DNA of 47,500 bases, taken from contig NC_135561.1 of assembly GCF_964340395.1 (NCBI RefSeq), forward strand, positions 22,335,986 to 22,383,485. The letters are read 5' to 3'. A program made the position numbers and the translations under genes. How positions within the stretch are numbered: the first letter of the stretch is position 1; each line of letters begins with the position of its first letter. The notes under the pieces were generated by a model. It searched no databases and was not told the DNA's origin. It saw nothing but the letters and a program-made list of their open reading frames with translations. The DNA comes from Glandiceps talaboti (lineage: Eukaryota > Hemichordata > Enteropneusta > Spengelidae). Shown in pieces: positions 35,309-47,500 of the stretch.

Positions 35309-35803
35309 AATCTGTGTTTCAAACTTCAAGAACAGTTTGGAAATAGGGGGAGGGTTGTTCAGTTGTTTTTATTATTATCAGTTAAGGAATATGACTATTC
35401 GTTGTTTCACCGTTAACCGATACACGTTGGCCAATTGTATCGCTAAACAGAACGGCGTATTGGTATGTAGATTAAATGCGATGTAGTGCGGTTGACAGTT
35501 CACTCTTATACCTTCGCGCTTGCAGATCAGCATGAATTACTTTTAAGCGGAACAGTTAACTATTGACACCCATTGGTCTCACATCATTGGTAATGTTAAA
35601 CTGCCATATCGGATTTTTTTAGACTCTGAACGAAATATTTTTATGCATTGAAATTGTACTGGTGGAAAAAAGGCACTGAGCCTTCGAAAATTAATGCAAC
35701 TTAGATTGATTTTGTCGGTCGTTGCATGATATTGAGATTCCTAGTTGCTAGCTAGCTGCAACGATAGGTTTATTTTGAGTTCCTGGTTATTTTGTTGTGA
35801 ACA
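35309..35803 (+). promoter_or_regulatory. Upstream region of BSX (5' UTR/promoter, not resolved)
   Basis: Non-coding sequence precedes the BSX start codon. I found no convincing TATA box or initiator, so the transcription start is not placed. Confidence 0.35.
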
Positions 35804-36062
35804 ATGATGAACTTTGACGCACCTGTACACCGTCCAACATCTTTTCTCATCGACGATATCTTGGTCCGTAAAGGAGTGACAGCGCCTAAACAGTTAGCGG
35901 ACTTAGCGGCAATATCACACGCTCGCTCATCTCTCTTCGAGTGTGGTTTGTCATGCTCTCTACCGACCTCGTCAGCAACGTACAGTAATTTGCTGGCCGC
36001 TCATTCGATGTCTCCTTACGCCAAACCAACATTCGATCATCCATATATTCTACCAGCGCCAT
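35804..36062 (+). CDS. BSX: BSX/bsh homeobox protein, exon 1 (residues 1-86 and first base of 87)
   Basis: The whole gene encodes 231 residues in three exons, close to human BSX (233). BSX is a nuclear homeodomain transcription factor of brain (hypothalamus and pineal in vertebrates; bsh in insects). Exon 1 starts MMNFDAPVHRPTSF, and the family's conserved N-terminal block RPTSFLIDDIL follows at residues 10-20. FLIDDIL (14-20) fits the eh1 motif that recruits Groucho/TLE corepressors. The rest is Ser/Ala/Pro-rich. The exon ends at a strong donor (CAT/GTAAGT) in phase 1. Two ATGs are adjacent (35804 and 35807) and either could be used. The first was chosen. Confidence 0.93.
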
Positions 36063-39601
<3,539 letters not shown>

Positions 39602-39850
39602 GTGAAAACTTGGTTTCAAAATCGCAGAATGAAACATAAGAAACAGATGAAGAAGGTGGACGACAATCAAACGAAGACTGATAATGAACTAGTTACCGAT
39701 GTGGAGGAAACACAGAACAAACAAGTGAATGCTTGCAATTCTGATGTTGAAGTCAAGGAAATAGATGACACAGAAGACTATGACAAGGAAACATCACTTT
39801 CACCACAATGTGTACATCAACAAAAAGACACCGATCACGTGACAAGATGA
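39602..39850 (+). CDS. BSX: BSX exon 3: recognition helix and acidic C-terminus
   Basis: The exon starts in phase 0 with VKTWFQNRRMKHKKQMKK, homeodomain helix 3. The invariant W48, F49, N51 and R53 are residues 153, 154, 156 and 158, with T47 and Q50 as in BSX proteins. The homeodomain ends at residue 165. The 66-residue tail is rich in Asp, Glu, Asn and Thr (for example EVKEIDDTEDYDKE). It is acidic like the human BSX tail but not alignable by eye. The stop TGA is at 39848-39850. A candidate poly(A) signal AATAAA lies at 40775-40780. Confidence 0.96.
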   Translation: MKTWFQNRRMKHKKQMKKVDDNQTKTDNELVTDVEETQNKQVNACNSDVEVKEIDDTEDYDKETSLSPQCVHQQKDTDHVTR

Positions 39851-42618
39851 GAAACTACAACATAATGACACTGTAGGACTACTTAACAGTCTATTTGTTT
39901 GTTTATTTATTTATTTGTTTATTTGTTTGTTATTGTATGACAGAGAAAGGATTTACTTTGACGAGGGAAATATATAACTATTTATTATCTTCTTTGCAAT
40001 GATTACTGAGCAGCATAGTTATTTCACTGTCAAGATTCAATGTAAATTTTGGGTTACGAGATATACACTATCACAAAAATAATATGTATAAATTGTTACC
40101 TCGGCAAAACCCGGCATATTCCAATCAATTTGTTAATTTATTTATTTACACGTAAGGCACATCTACTCCAGACGTGAATGAAACAACGATGGTTTTTACA
40201 CCATGTACACCTGTTTATGCAGGGATTATGTTATTGTACATTCAAAGTATCACAAGGTATACAGCAAAGTGAAGCATCTCATTCGTTGTCATCAACTCAG
40301 TACAACTTTGTGAAGAGTACGCTTTCAAAGGATTATTGATGTCAAAGGAAACCGTAACAAGTAATTACTATGTACATCGCTGTAAGTTTGGTAGAGCACA
40401 TGGTATATGCTGATATATAAGTTGGGATCTGAACGTACAAGGAAATTACATTAAATGACAAAACGAGTCTATGTGACAGTACATTAAACTTCGTTATATA
40501 TTATCATTAGTGTATGGACCATTTCTCCACATATGTGACTGTGTATCCTTACATACACCAACGTGGCGACGGTGCGGTGTCTTATCACTAAGTTAGCATA
40601 CGATCATAGTACAGTGTGGTCGTTCGTGACTAGTTTAACGTGGATGAGTACGGCGCTGTCGGTGCAGTTAGTGTCGATGTTGCTCACTCGAGTACAATGC
40701 TGATCTGTGCAGTTAGTGTCGATGTTATGTCCCATAACGACTGATACCCTAAGCTTGACATTCTAAGTCAACGAAATAAAAATGACTAGTACGGTTTGGC
40801 CAGATTTATTTATTGTATAAATGAATGGAATAGAACGAGTTCAATTGTCCAACTAGAACCATGTAATACTTCGATCGGGGTTAAATGATACGTGAGCCAC
40901 AGTATGAGCTAGATATTGAAACTGTTGCTCGAGGTACAAAATTGTGTTGTTTCATCTTTTCAAAGAGATAATAGTTTAAAGACGTGTGAAAGAGGCGTTG
41001 GAATTGGAAGTCAGAGAACAAATATGTAATATGGAAAACAGGCAAATGTAGAATGTTGAATTATAACAAAAATAAGACGCATAACTGAGAGATGTCAGTA
41101 AAAAAAATTGTCTTACATTTTGCGGTCAAAAGTTGAAAATTTGAATAGTGCTGATTACTCCAATTACCCTTTCATGTGTTTTTTAATACTATGACACTGT
41201 ATTCACAGTTACTGATTATTTTAACTTTATTCGAAGACATAAGGAAAGTACTGACGACTTGAGTCAATCCTAGTCCTAAATGATGGACTCACTGAGTTAG
41301 TATACTGAATAAAACAAACCCAACTTATGTTATCGAACGCACCAGTCTCATATTCAACTACAATGCATATGTAAACCTACAATTAACTGCATTTGTTTTA
41401 CTACGCCTCAATTAGGTTTCTAGTGTGCTACAGAGTACCTACGTTGAACAGTTGCTCTATTGTATGTAATGAACAACTTTGAACGTTGTGTTCGGATATT
41501 TTCTAAAGCCAGGGTATTTTGATATGCAACCTTATTTAAAATATAACAGCTGATATGCCGTATAAATTTACTTTGTGTGAACATTACAAAGTATTTATGG
41601 TTTGAACTCAATATGTAAATCTATTCTTGGTGGTCTCATATCACCACTTGCTGACAACTGTATTGATGATCTCTACAAGAGGATAACGACAATGTTTATA
41701 TCATTATGCAAGAAGTGGATGTATCTAAGAGAAAGGTAGATTGCTACGTCCTTGTATTGACTTTATTGCTAAGTTGTTTGAGGTCAACGATGAGAACGTT
41801 AGTGAAATGTTAGTGAAATGCATAACAAACGAGTCAAGTCTTGGTTATTATAACAATAGGTTAATCGATGGACATTCTCAATGGCTTATCACGCTATTCA
41901 ATACACAGTAGTACACTATTAGTAATACCAGTGACAAACACGCTCCCTTTGCAAATGAAGCAATGGTTGTCGTTACGTCACGACTAGATAAACCGAGTGA
42001 TCAGTTAACTGCATTCATTATGACTTCAAGAACTCAATCTTTGTCAACGCTGTGTTGTAACAAAGATAAGCCCACCACGTTGCATAGTATGATTTGCCCT
42101 CCAGCTTGTAACCCGTATTTTTCTAGTTTGAAAACTAACACCCCTTTCACCAAACTACAATACACAGATCAATTTGGCCTGAAGACCCTCTCATCTCACA
42201 TCCACATTTCTAACGAATATCAATTTCAAATAAAGCCGGAGAATAATTTTGACAGAGAGAAGACATTTGGCACATTTTGAACTAAAGTTATCGTTGGTTT
42301 GTTCACCCCGCGCCGTCTAGTGTTTCAACACGCAAGCATTAATCTCGTCGGAAACGGGTTGTCAACTCTTCCCTAATTGTTGACATCACCAACTCATCCT
42401 AAATTTGACTCTCCTGTACAGATTGGATTTCTAAGACTTTTGACAACAATTGTGACGTTTGTCAGCATGTCTATAAAGTGAAGATTGTGAAGGGTACAGG
42501 GTACATTACTTTCAATTGTTTACCCAATATATTTCGACCAAACTTAATAAAAGTGTGAACTCTTTTTTGGACATTCTAACAAACGTTTAATCATTTAATA
42601 TGTGAACAAAGTTTAGTA
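39851..42618 (+). other. BSX 3' UTR (part) and downstream non-coding DNA
   Basis: A TTTG/TTTA-rich patch lies at about 39893-39930 and AATAAA at 40775-40780. Beyond that I see no gene. A 105-codon open frame at 41963-42280 has no family resemblance or supporting splice signals and is not called. Confidence 0.45.
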
Positions 42619-43020
42619 CTTGTTAAAGTCTTTTGGGTCAAACTTACAGCTACAGTTAAAGTCTTTTGGGTCAAACTTACAGCTACAGTTAAAGTCTTTT
42701 GGGTCAAACTTACAGCTACAGTTAAAGTCTTTTGGGTCAAACTTACAGCTACAGTTAAAGTCTTTTGGGTCAAACTTACAGCTACAGTTAAAGTCTTTTG
42801 GGTCAAACTTACAGCTACAGTTAAAGTCTTTTGGGTCAAACTTACAGCTACAGTTAAAGTCTTTTAGGTCAAACTTACAGCTACAGTTAAAGTCTTTTGG
42901 GTCAAACTTACAGCTACAGTTAAAGTCTTTTAGGCCAAACTTACAGCTACAGTTAAAGTCTTTTGGGTCAAACTTACAGCTACAGTTAAAGTCTTTTGGG
43001 TCAAACTTACAGCTACAGTA
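42619..43020. repeat. 33-bp minisatellite, 12 units
   Basis: Highly uniform units of TTAAAGTCTTTTGGGTCAAA plus CTTACAGCTACAG. Only two units carry AGGTC or AGGCC changes. The period is divisible by three, so it gives open frames of 11-residue repeats on both strands. Confidence 0.97.
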
Positions 43021-43174
43021 ACTTATATGGACACGGCTAATTGGCCTGTTAGTGACGACTTGGTAGTCGTGGAAGCAAATACATGTATTACATTTACAAA
43101 CTTTAATGTTCGATCCGTTCAACTGTACGGTAGTCAGAGTGGATGAACTAGTTGGTGAAACGACCTAACGGTAG

Positions 43175-43345
43175 TAAGAGGATCGAAGTAATATAGTTAG
43201 AGGGACGAAGTAACGGCAGAGAGTAATGGTAGTCAGATGGTCGGAGTAAAGGTATACTCAGATGGTTGGAGTAATGGTAGTTAGAAGATCGGAGTAATGG
43301 TAGTCTGATGGTCGGAGTAATGGTAGTTAGATGGTCGAGCAGAAG
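43175..43345. repeat. Diverged 23-bp-type units (edge of the main 23-bp family)
   Basis: About six degenerate units with GGTAGTCAGATGGTCGGAGTA resemblance (shown as GGTAGTCAGATGG plus TCGGAGTA). They share the GGTAGTCA...GGAGTAAT frame of the large array at 43.78 kb but are much more varied. Confidence 0.75.
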
Positions 43346-43775
43346 TTACGGTAGGGGAATGGGCCTGAGGAGAAAATATTACAAATGGTGTTTATTTTGG
43401 ATTTTTGTATTCATAAAATAATTCCATACATATGGGCATCGCGAGGAGAAATCTTACGTTTAGCTCCAAAGTATATAGTCATGTATTTGGATTCAGTTAG
43501 CCAAAAGAGAAGAATGTGTAAATAGGAAATAGACAAATGAAATGAAGATTATAGATCTAGTGAGATTATAGATCTAGTGAGATTATAGATCTAGTGAAGG
43601 CCGCATATATACTTTGGGTCCGAGTCAGATCATTAACTTCGAGTATGTAACAGTCATATAATTTGAATACTAGTATAACGATCTACATGTATATGCCATT
43701 GTTTCTATGACAACATTTTCAACATTTTCAAATCAGGATGACACCCTTATTTATAATTTAAAAAATGCTTGTCAT
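43346..43775. other. Unique insert between 23-bp repeat blocks
   Basis: Non-coding DNA separates the degenerate and homogeneous blocks. It includes three copies of GATTATAGATCTAGTGA (about 43546-43598) and an X-box match at 43701-43714. It may be an insertion, but no terminal repeats were found. Confidence 0.5.
43701..43714. promoter_or_regulatory. RFX X-box motif match
   Basis: GTTTCTATGACAAC fits GTHNYYATRRNAAC. It lies just before the array whose units also resemble the X-box. Motif match only. Confidence 0.4.
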
Positions 43776-46010
43776 AGGAAGGGAGTACCGGTAGTCATAG
43801 GAATGAAGTAATGGTTGTCATAGGAACGGAGTAATGGTTGTCGTAGGAAGGGAGTACCGGTAGTCATAGGAAGGGAGTAATGGTTGTCATAGAAACGGAG
43901 TAATGGTTGTCATAGGAAGGGAGTAATGGTTGTCATAGGAAGGGAGTACCGGTAGTCATAGGAACGGAGTAATGGTTGTCATAGGAAGGGAGTACCGGTA
44001 GTCATAGGAACGGAGTAATGGTTGTCATAGGAAGGGAGTAATGGTTGTCATAGGAACGGAGTAATGGTTGTCATAGGAAGGGAGTAATGGTAGTCATAGG
44101 AACGGAGTAATGGTTGTCATAGGAATGGAGTAATGGTTGTCATAGGAAGGGAGTAATGGTTGTCATAGGAAGGGAGTAATGGTAGTCATAGGAACAGAGT
44201 AATGGTTGTCATAGGAATGGAGTAATGGTTGTCATAGGAATGGAGTAATGGTTGTCATAGGAAGGGAGTAATGGTAGTCATAGGAACGGAGTAATGGTTG
44301 TCATAGGAAGGGAGTAATGGTTGTCATAGGAAGGGAGTACCGGTAGTCATAGGAACGGAGTAATGGTTGTCATAGGAAGGGAGTAATGGTAGTCATAGGA
44401 AGGGAGTAATGGTTGTCATAGGAAGGGAATAATGGTAGTCATAGGAAGGGAGTAATGGTAGTCATAGGAAGGGAGTAATGGTTGTCATAGGAAGGGAGTA
44501 CCGGTAGTCATAGGAATGGAGTAATGGTAGTCATAGGAAGGGAGTAATGGTTGTCATAGGAAGGGAGTAATGGTTGTCATAGGAAGGGAGTAATGGTTGT
44601 CATAGGAAGGGAGTAATGGTAGTCATAGGAAGGGAGTAATGGTTGTCATAGGAAGGAAGTAATGGTTGTCATAGGAAGGGAGTAATGGTAGTCATAGGAA
44701 CGGAGTAATGGTTGTCATAGGAAGGGAGTAATGGTAGTCATAGGAAGGGAGTAATGGTTGTCATAGGAAGGGAGTAATGGTAGTCATAGGAAGGGAGTAA
44801 TGGTAGTCATAGGAAGGGAGTAATGGTTGTCATAGGAAGGGAGTACCGGTAGTCATAGGAAGGGAGTAATGGTAGTCATAGGAAGGGAGTAATGGTAGTC
44901 GTAGGAAGGGAGTAATGGTAGTCGTAGGAAGGGAGTAATGGTAGTCATAGGAAGGGAGTAATGGTAGTCATAGGAAGGGAGTACCGGTAGTCATAGGAAG
45001 GGAGTAATGGTAGTCATAGGAAGGGAGTAATGGTAGTCGTAGGAAGGGAGTAATGGTTGTTATAGGAATGAAGTAATGGTAGTCATAGGAAGGGAGTAAT
45101 GGTAGTCGTAGGAAGGGAGTAATGGTTGTCATAGGAAGGGAGTAATGGTAGTCATAGGAAGGGAGTAATGGTTGTCATAGGAAGGGAATAATGGTAGTCA
45201 TAGGAAGGGAGTAATGGTAGTCATAGGAAGGGAGTAATGGTTGTCATAGGAAGGGAGTACCGGTAGTCATAGGAATGGAGTAATGGTAGTCATAGGAAGG
45301 GAGTAATGGTTGTCATAGGAAGGGAGTAATGGTTGTCATAGGAAGGGAGTAATGGTTGTCATAGGAAGGGAGTAATGGTAGTCATAGGAAGGGAGTAATG
45401 GTTGTCATAGGAAGGAAGTAATGGTTGTCATAGGAAGGGAGTAATGGTAGTCATAGGAACGGAGTAATGGTTGTCATAGGAAGGGAGTAATGGTAGTCAT
45501 AGGAAGGGAGTAATGGTTGTCATAGGAAGGGAGTAATGGTAGTCATAGGAAGGGAGTAATGGTAGTCATAGGAAGGGAGTAATGGTTGTCATAGGAAGGG
45601 AGTACCGGTAGTCATAGGAAGGGAGTAATGGTAGTCATAGGAAGGGAGTAATGGTAGTCGTAGGAAGGGAGTAATGGTAGTCGTAGGAAGGGAGTAATGG
45701 TAGTCATAGGAAGGGAGTAATGGTAGTCATAGGAAGGGAGTACCGGTAGTCATAGGAAGGGAGTAATGGTAGTCATAGGAAGGGAGTAATGGTAGTCGTA
45801 GGAAGGGAGTAATGGTTGTTATAGGAATGAAGTAATGGTAGTCATAGGAAGGGAGTAATGGTAGTCGTAGGAAGGGAGTAATGGTTGTCATAGGAAGGGA
45901 GTAATGGTAGTCATAGGAAGGGAGTAATGGTAGTCATAGGAAGGGAGTAATGGTAGTCATAGGAAGGGAGTAATGGTAGTCATAGGAAGGGAGTAATGGT
46001 AGTCATACAA
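43776..46010. repeat. 23-bp minisatellite, about 97 units, with a 759-bp higher-order duplication
   Basis: The unit is GTAATGG, then T or A, then GTCATAGGAAGGGA. Variants have GTACCGG for GTAATGG, CGTAGG for CATAGG, and GGAACGG, GGAATGG or GGAACAG for GGAAGGG. A block of 33 units (759 bp) is repeated: GGGAATAATGG occurs at 44425 and 45184, and ATAGGAATGA at 45062 and 45821. Units ending GGAAC give full X-box matches (GTTGTCATAGGAAC or GTAGTCATAGGAAC). Confidence 0.97.
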
Positions 46011-46168
46011 AATTGAACCAAACAACACCCAGGCTAAAAACCCATCCTAATATATTAACCTGAAGAACAAACTCATTGTTATCGTGCCAAGATCAGCATT
46101 CATCCAGAAAAACAAACTAGTAACAATAAACTATTTATTCCACTTGCTTGAACAAATCTACCCCTTAA
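46011..46168. other. Short non-coding spacer
   Basis: No repeat or gene recognised. Confidence 0.4.
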
Positions 46169-46309
46169 TGTATGTATGTATGTATGTATGTATGTATGTA
46201 TGTATGTATGTATGTATGTATTTATGTATGTATATATTATGTGCGTGTGTATGCGTGTGTGTATGTATGTATGTATGTATGTATGTATGTATGTATGTAT
46301 GTATGTATG

Positions 46310-46348
<39 letters not shown>

Positions 46349-46490
46349 ATGTATGTATGTATGTATGTATGTATGTATGTATGTATGCATGCATGCATGC
46401 ATGCATGCATGCATGCATGCATGCATGTATGTATGTATGTATGTATGTATGTATGTATGTATGTATGTATGTATGTGTGTATGTATGTAT
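46169..46490. repeat. (ATGT)n/(GT)n/(CATG)n compound microsatellite
   Basis: ATGT runs are broken by a GT run (about 46308-46331) and a self-complementary CATG run (about 46385-46427). Long open frames in several phases are artefacts of the repeat. Confidence 0.97.
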
Positions 46491-46576
46491 TCGTGTCTGA
46501 CTCATTTGTCAGAGTTAACATTATCCTTAAAACATGTGTAACAACACGGTCAACGCTATAATTGCTACTGACCTAT

Positions 46577-46870
46577 GTCTGGCTACCATCTCTAATGTAC
46601 TATTGGCCACTGTCTGGCTACCATCTCTAATGTACTATTGGCCACTGTCTGGCTACCATCTCTAACATACTATTGGCCACTGTCTGGCTACCATCTCTAA
46701 TGTACTATTGGCCACTGTCTGGCTACCATCTCTAATGTACTATTGGCCACTGTCTGGCTACCATCTCTAATGTACTATTGGCCACTGTCTGGCTACCATC
46801 TCTGATGTACTATTGGCCACTGTCTGGCTACAATCTCTAACATACTATTGGCCACTGTCTGGCTACCATT
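46577..46870. repeat. 35-bp minisatellite, 8 units plus a partial
   Basis: Units contain GTCTGGCTACCATCTCTAAT then GTACTATTGGCCACT, with CATACTATTGG variants. The last unit breaks off at CTACCATTACC. Confidence 0.95.
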
Positions 46871-46919
46871 ACCAGATTCCGGGATCCTCGAATTTTAGAG
46901 GGGAGAAATCAGACCACTG

Positions 46920-47211
46920 GGGCTAAGCCTTAGTTAGGTATGTTTACGAAAACACACAAAACAAACAAGAGACAAAGAAACACAAAAATAAACAAACAAA
47001 CAAACAAACAAACAAACAAACAAACAAACACCATATAAACTCAGACAAACATGGACGACATAGTAATTCAATATCAATGTCATCAATGTCTCTATGCAAC
47101 AAAAATTATAATATTTTTCTATGTATGTGAAATGGTTACTATTGTCATACTCCTAGTGAGTTGCTCTTTTTTGTGTGTGTTTTCGTAAACATAACTACTT
47201 AAGACTGAGTC
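46920..47211. repeat. Imperfect terminal inverted repeat pair enclosing an (AAAC)n run
   Basis: TATGTTTACGAAAACACAC (46939-46957) is inverted at 47175-47193, and similarity extends outward through CTTA..TAG into the flanks (46921 and about 47211). An (AAAC)n run lies at 46988-47029. It may be a small non-autonomous DNA element. No target duplication is clear. Confidence 0.6.
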
Positions 47212-47500
47212 CTATATGCACAGACTACAACTATATTGAAATGACACCATAGGAGACCAAAGTTCATTACCTTATAGGTATTTTGTCGCATAGCTTATTC
47301 CCAACTAACAAGATTTAATACGTCAGTGCAACTTTCCTATCAAAATAAATCATATCATTTCTGACACAGTCCCTTGTGAGATTTTTAGTCTAGGCATTCC
47401 CGAATTAGTCCACATGTCGGTTTGATTTCAAACACTATGATAACTTTCATCAAAATTTCAATTTTTGTAGTTTTTAAATGTAAATAAAGATTAAAAGCGC
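47212..47500. other. Non-coding end of window
   Basis: AT-rich, with no recognisable gene or repeat. Confidence 0.4.

Noticed and set aside
41963-42280. 105-codon plus-strand frame downstream of BSX
   Set aside because: No recognisable motif, no supporting splice or promoter signal, and composition like the surrounding non-coding DNA.
46084-46561. Overlapping frames of 94-138 codons
   Set aside because: They are artefacts of the ATGT/GT/CATG microsatellite.

Overview
This is eukaryotic (animal) DNA: AT-rich, intron-containing and densely packed with transposon remnants and tandem repeats. The two identifiable genes, an RBM7-type RNA-binding protein and a BSX/bsh homeobox gene, are bilaterian families. 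The repeat content (a LINE with a GAATT-type tail, a tRNA-derived SINE, TIR elements, minisatellites) suggests a marine invertebrate such as a lancelet, hemichordate or lophotrochozoan. The sequence alone does not settle which.

Layout, left half. 361-954 (-) is the last coding exon of an RBM7-like gene. Its upstream intron holds about 2.5 kb of a 49-bp minisatellite (about 960-3450) that shares exon-edge bases with the real splice acceptor. 3.8-8.0 kb holds foldback repeats, a SINE and a LINE tail. 8131-8966 is a foldback DNA element with 274-bp arms and an 11-bp target-site duplication. 9.08-10.76 kb is a mosaic of a dead LINE and a hAT-like N-terminal fragment. 11.2-15.33 kb is a 39/37-bp minisatellite ending against a SINE fragment. 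15.7-17.2 kb is a LINE with an intact 422-codon reverse-transcriptase frame. It lies just downstream of several putative exons (17.24-18.44 kb, -) of a gene I do not recognise. 18816-19159 is a palindromic MITE flanked by TTAA.

Layout, right half. 19.72-22.65 kb is a 27-bp minisatellite open in several frames. 22.7-35.8 kb is mostly non-coding, with small tandem repeats, microsatellites and two candidate divergent first exons near 30.8 and 31.3 kb. 35804-39850 (+) is a complete three-exon BSX gene (231 codons). Downstream are a 33-bp array, a 2.2-kb 23-bp array, ATGT/CATG microsatellites and a 35-bp array.

Function. RBM7 is an RNA-binding adaptor of the nuclear exosome targeting (NEXT) complex, and BSX is a neural transcription factor, so they do not act in one pathway. 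In human both lie on 11q, so their proximity may be old linkage. The most unusual feature is the repeat DNA: more than a quarter of the window is minisatellite. Individual arrays carry recurring motifs: splice-acceptor-like sequence, RUNX-type cores and RFX X-box matches. Four further X-box matches lie outside the arrays.
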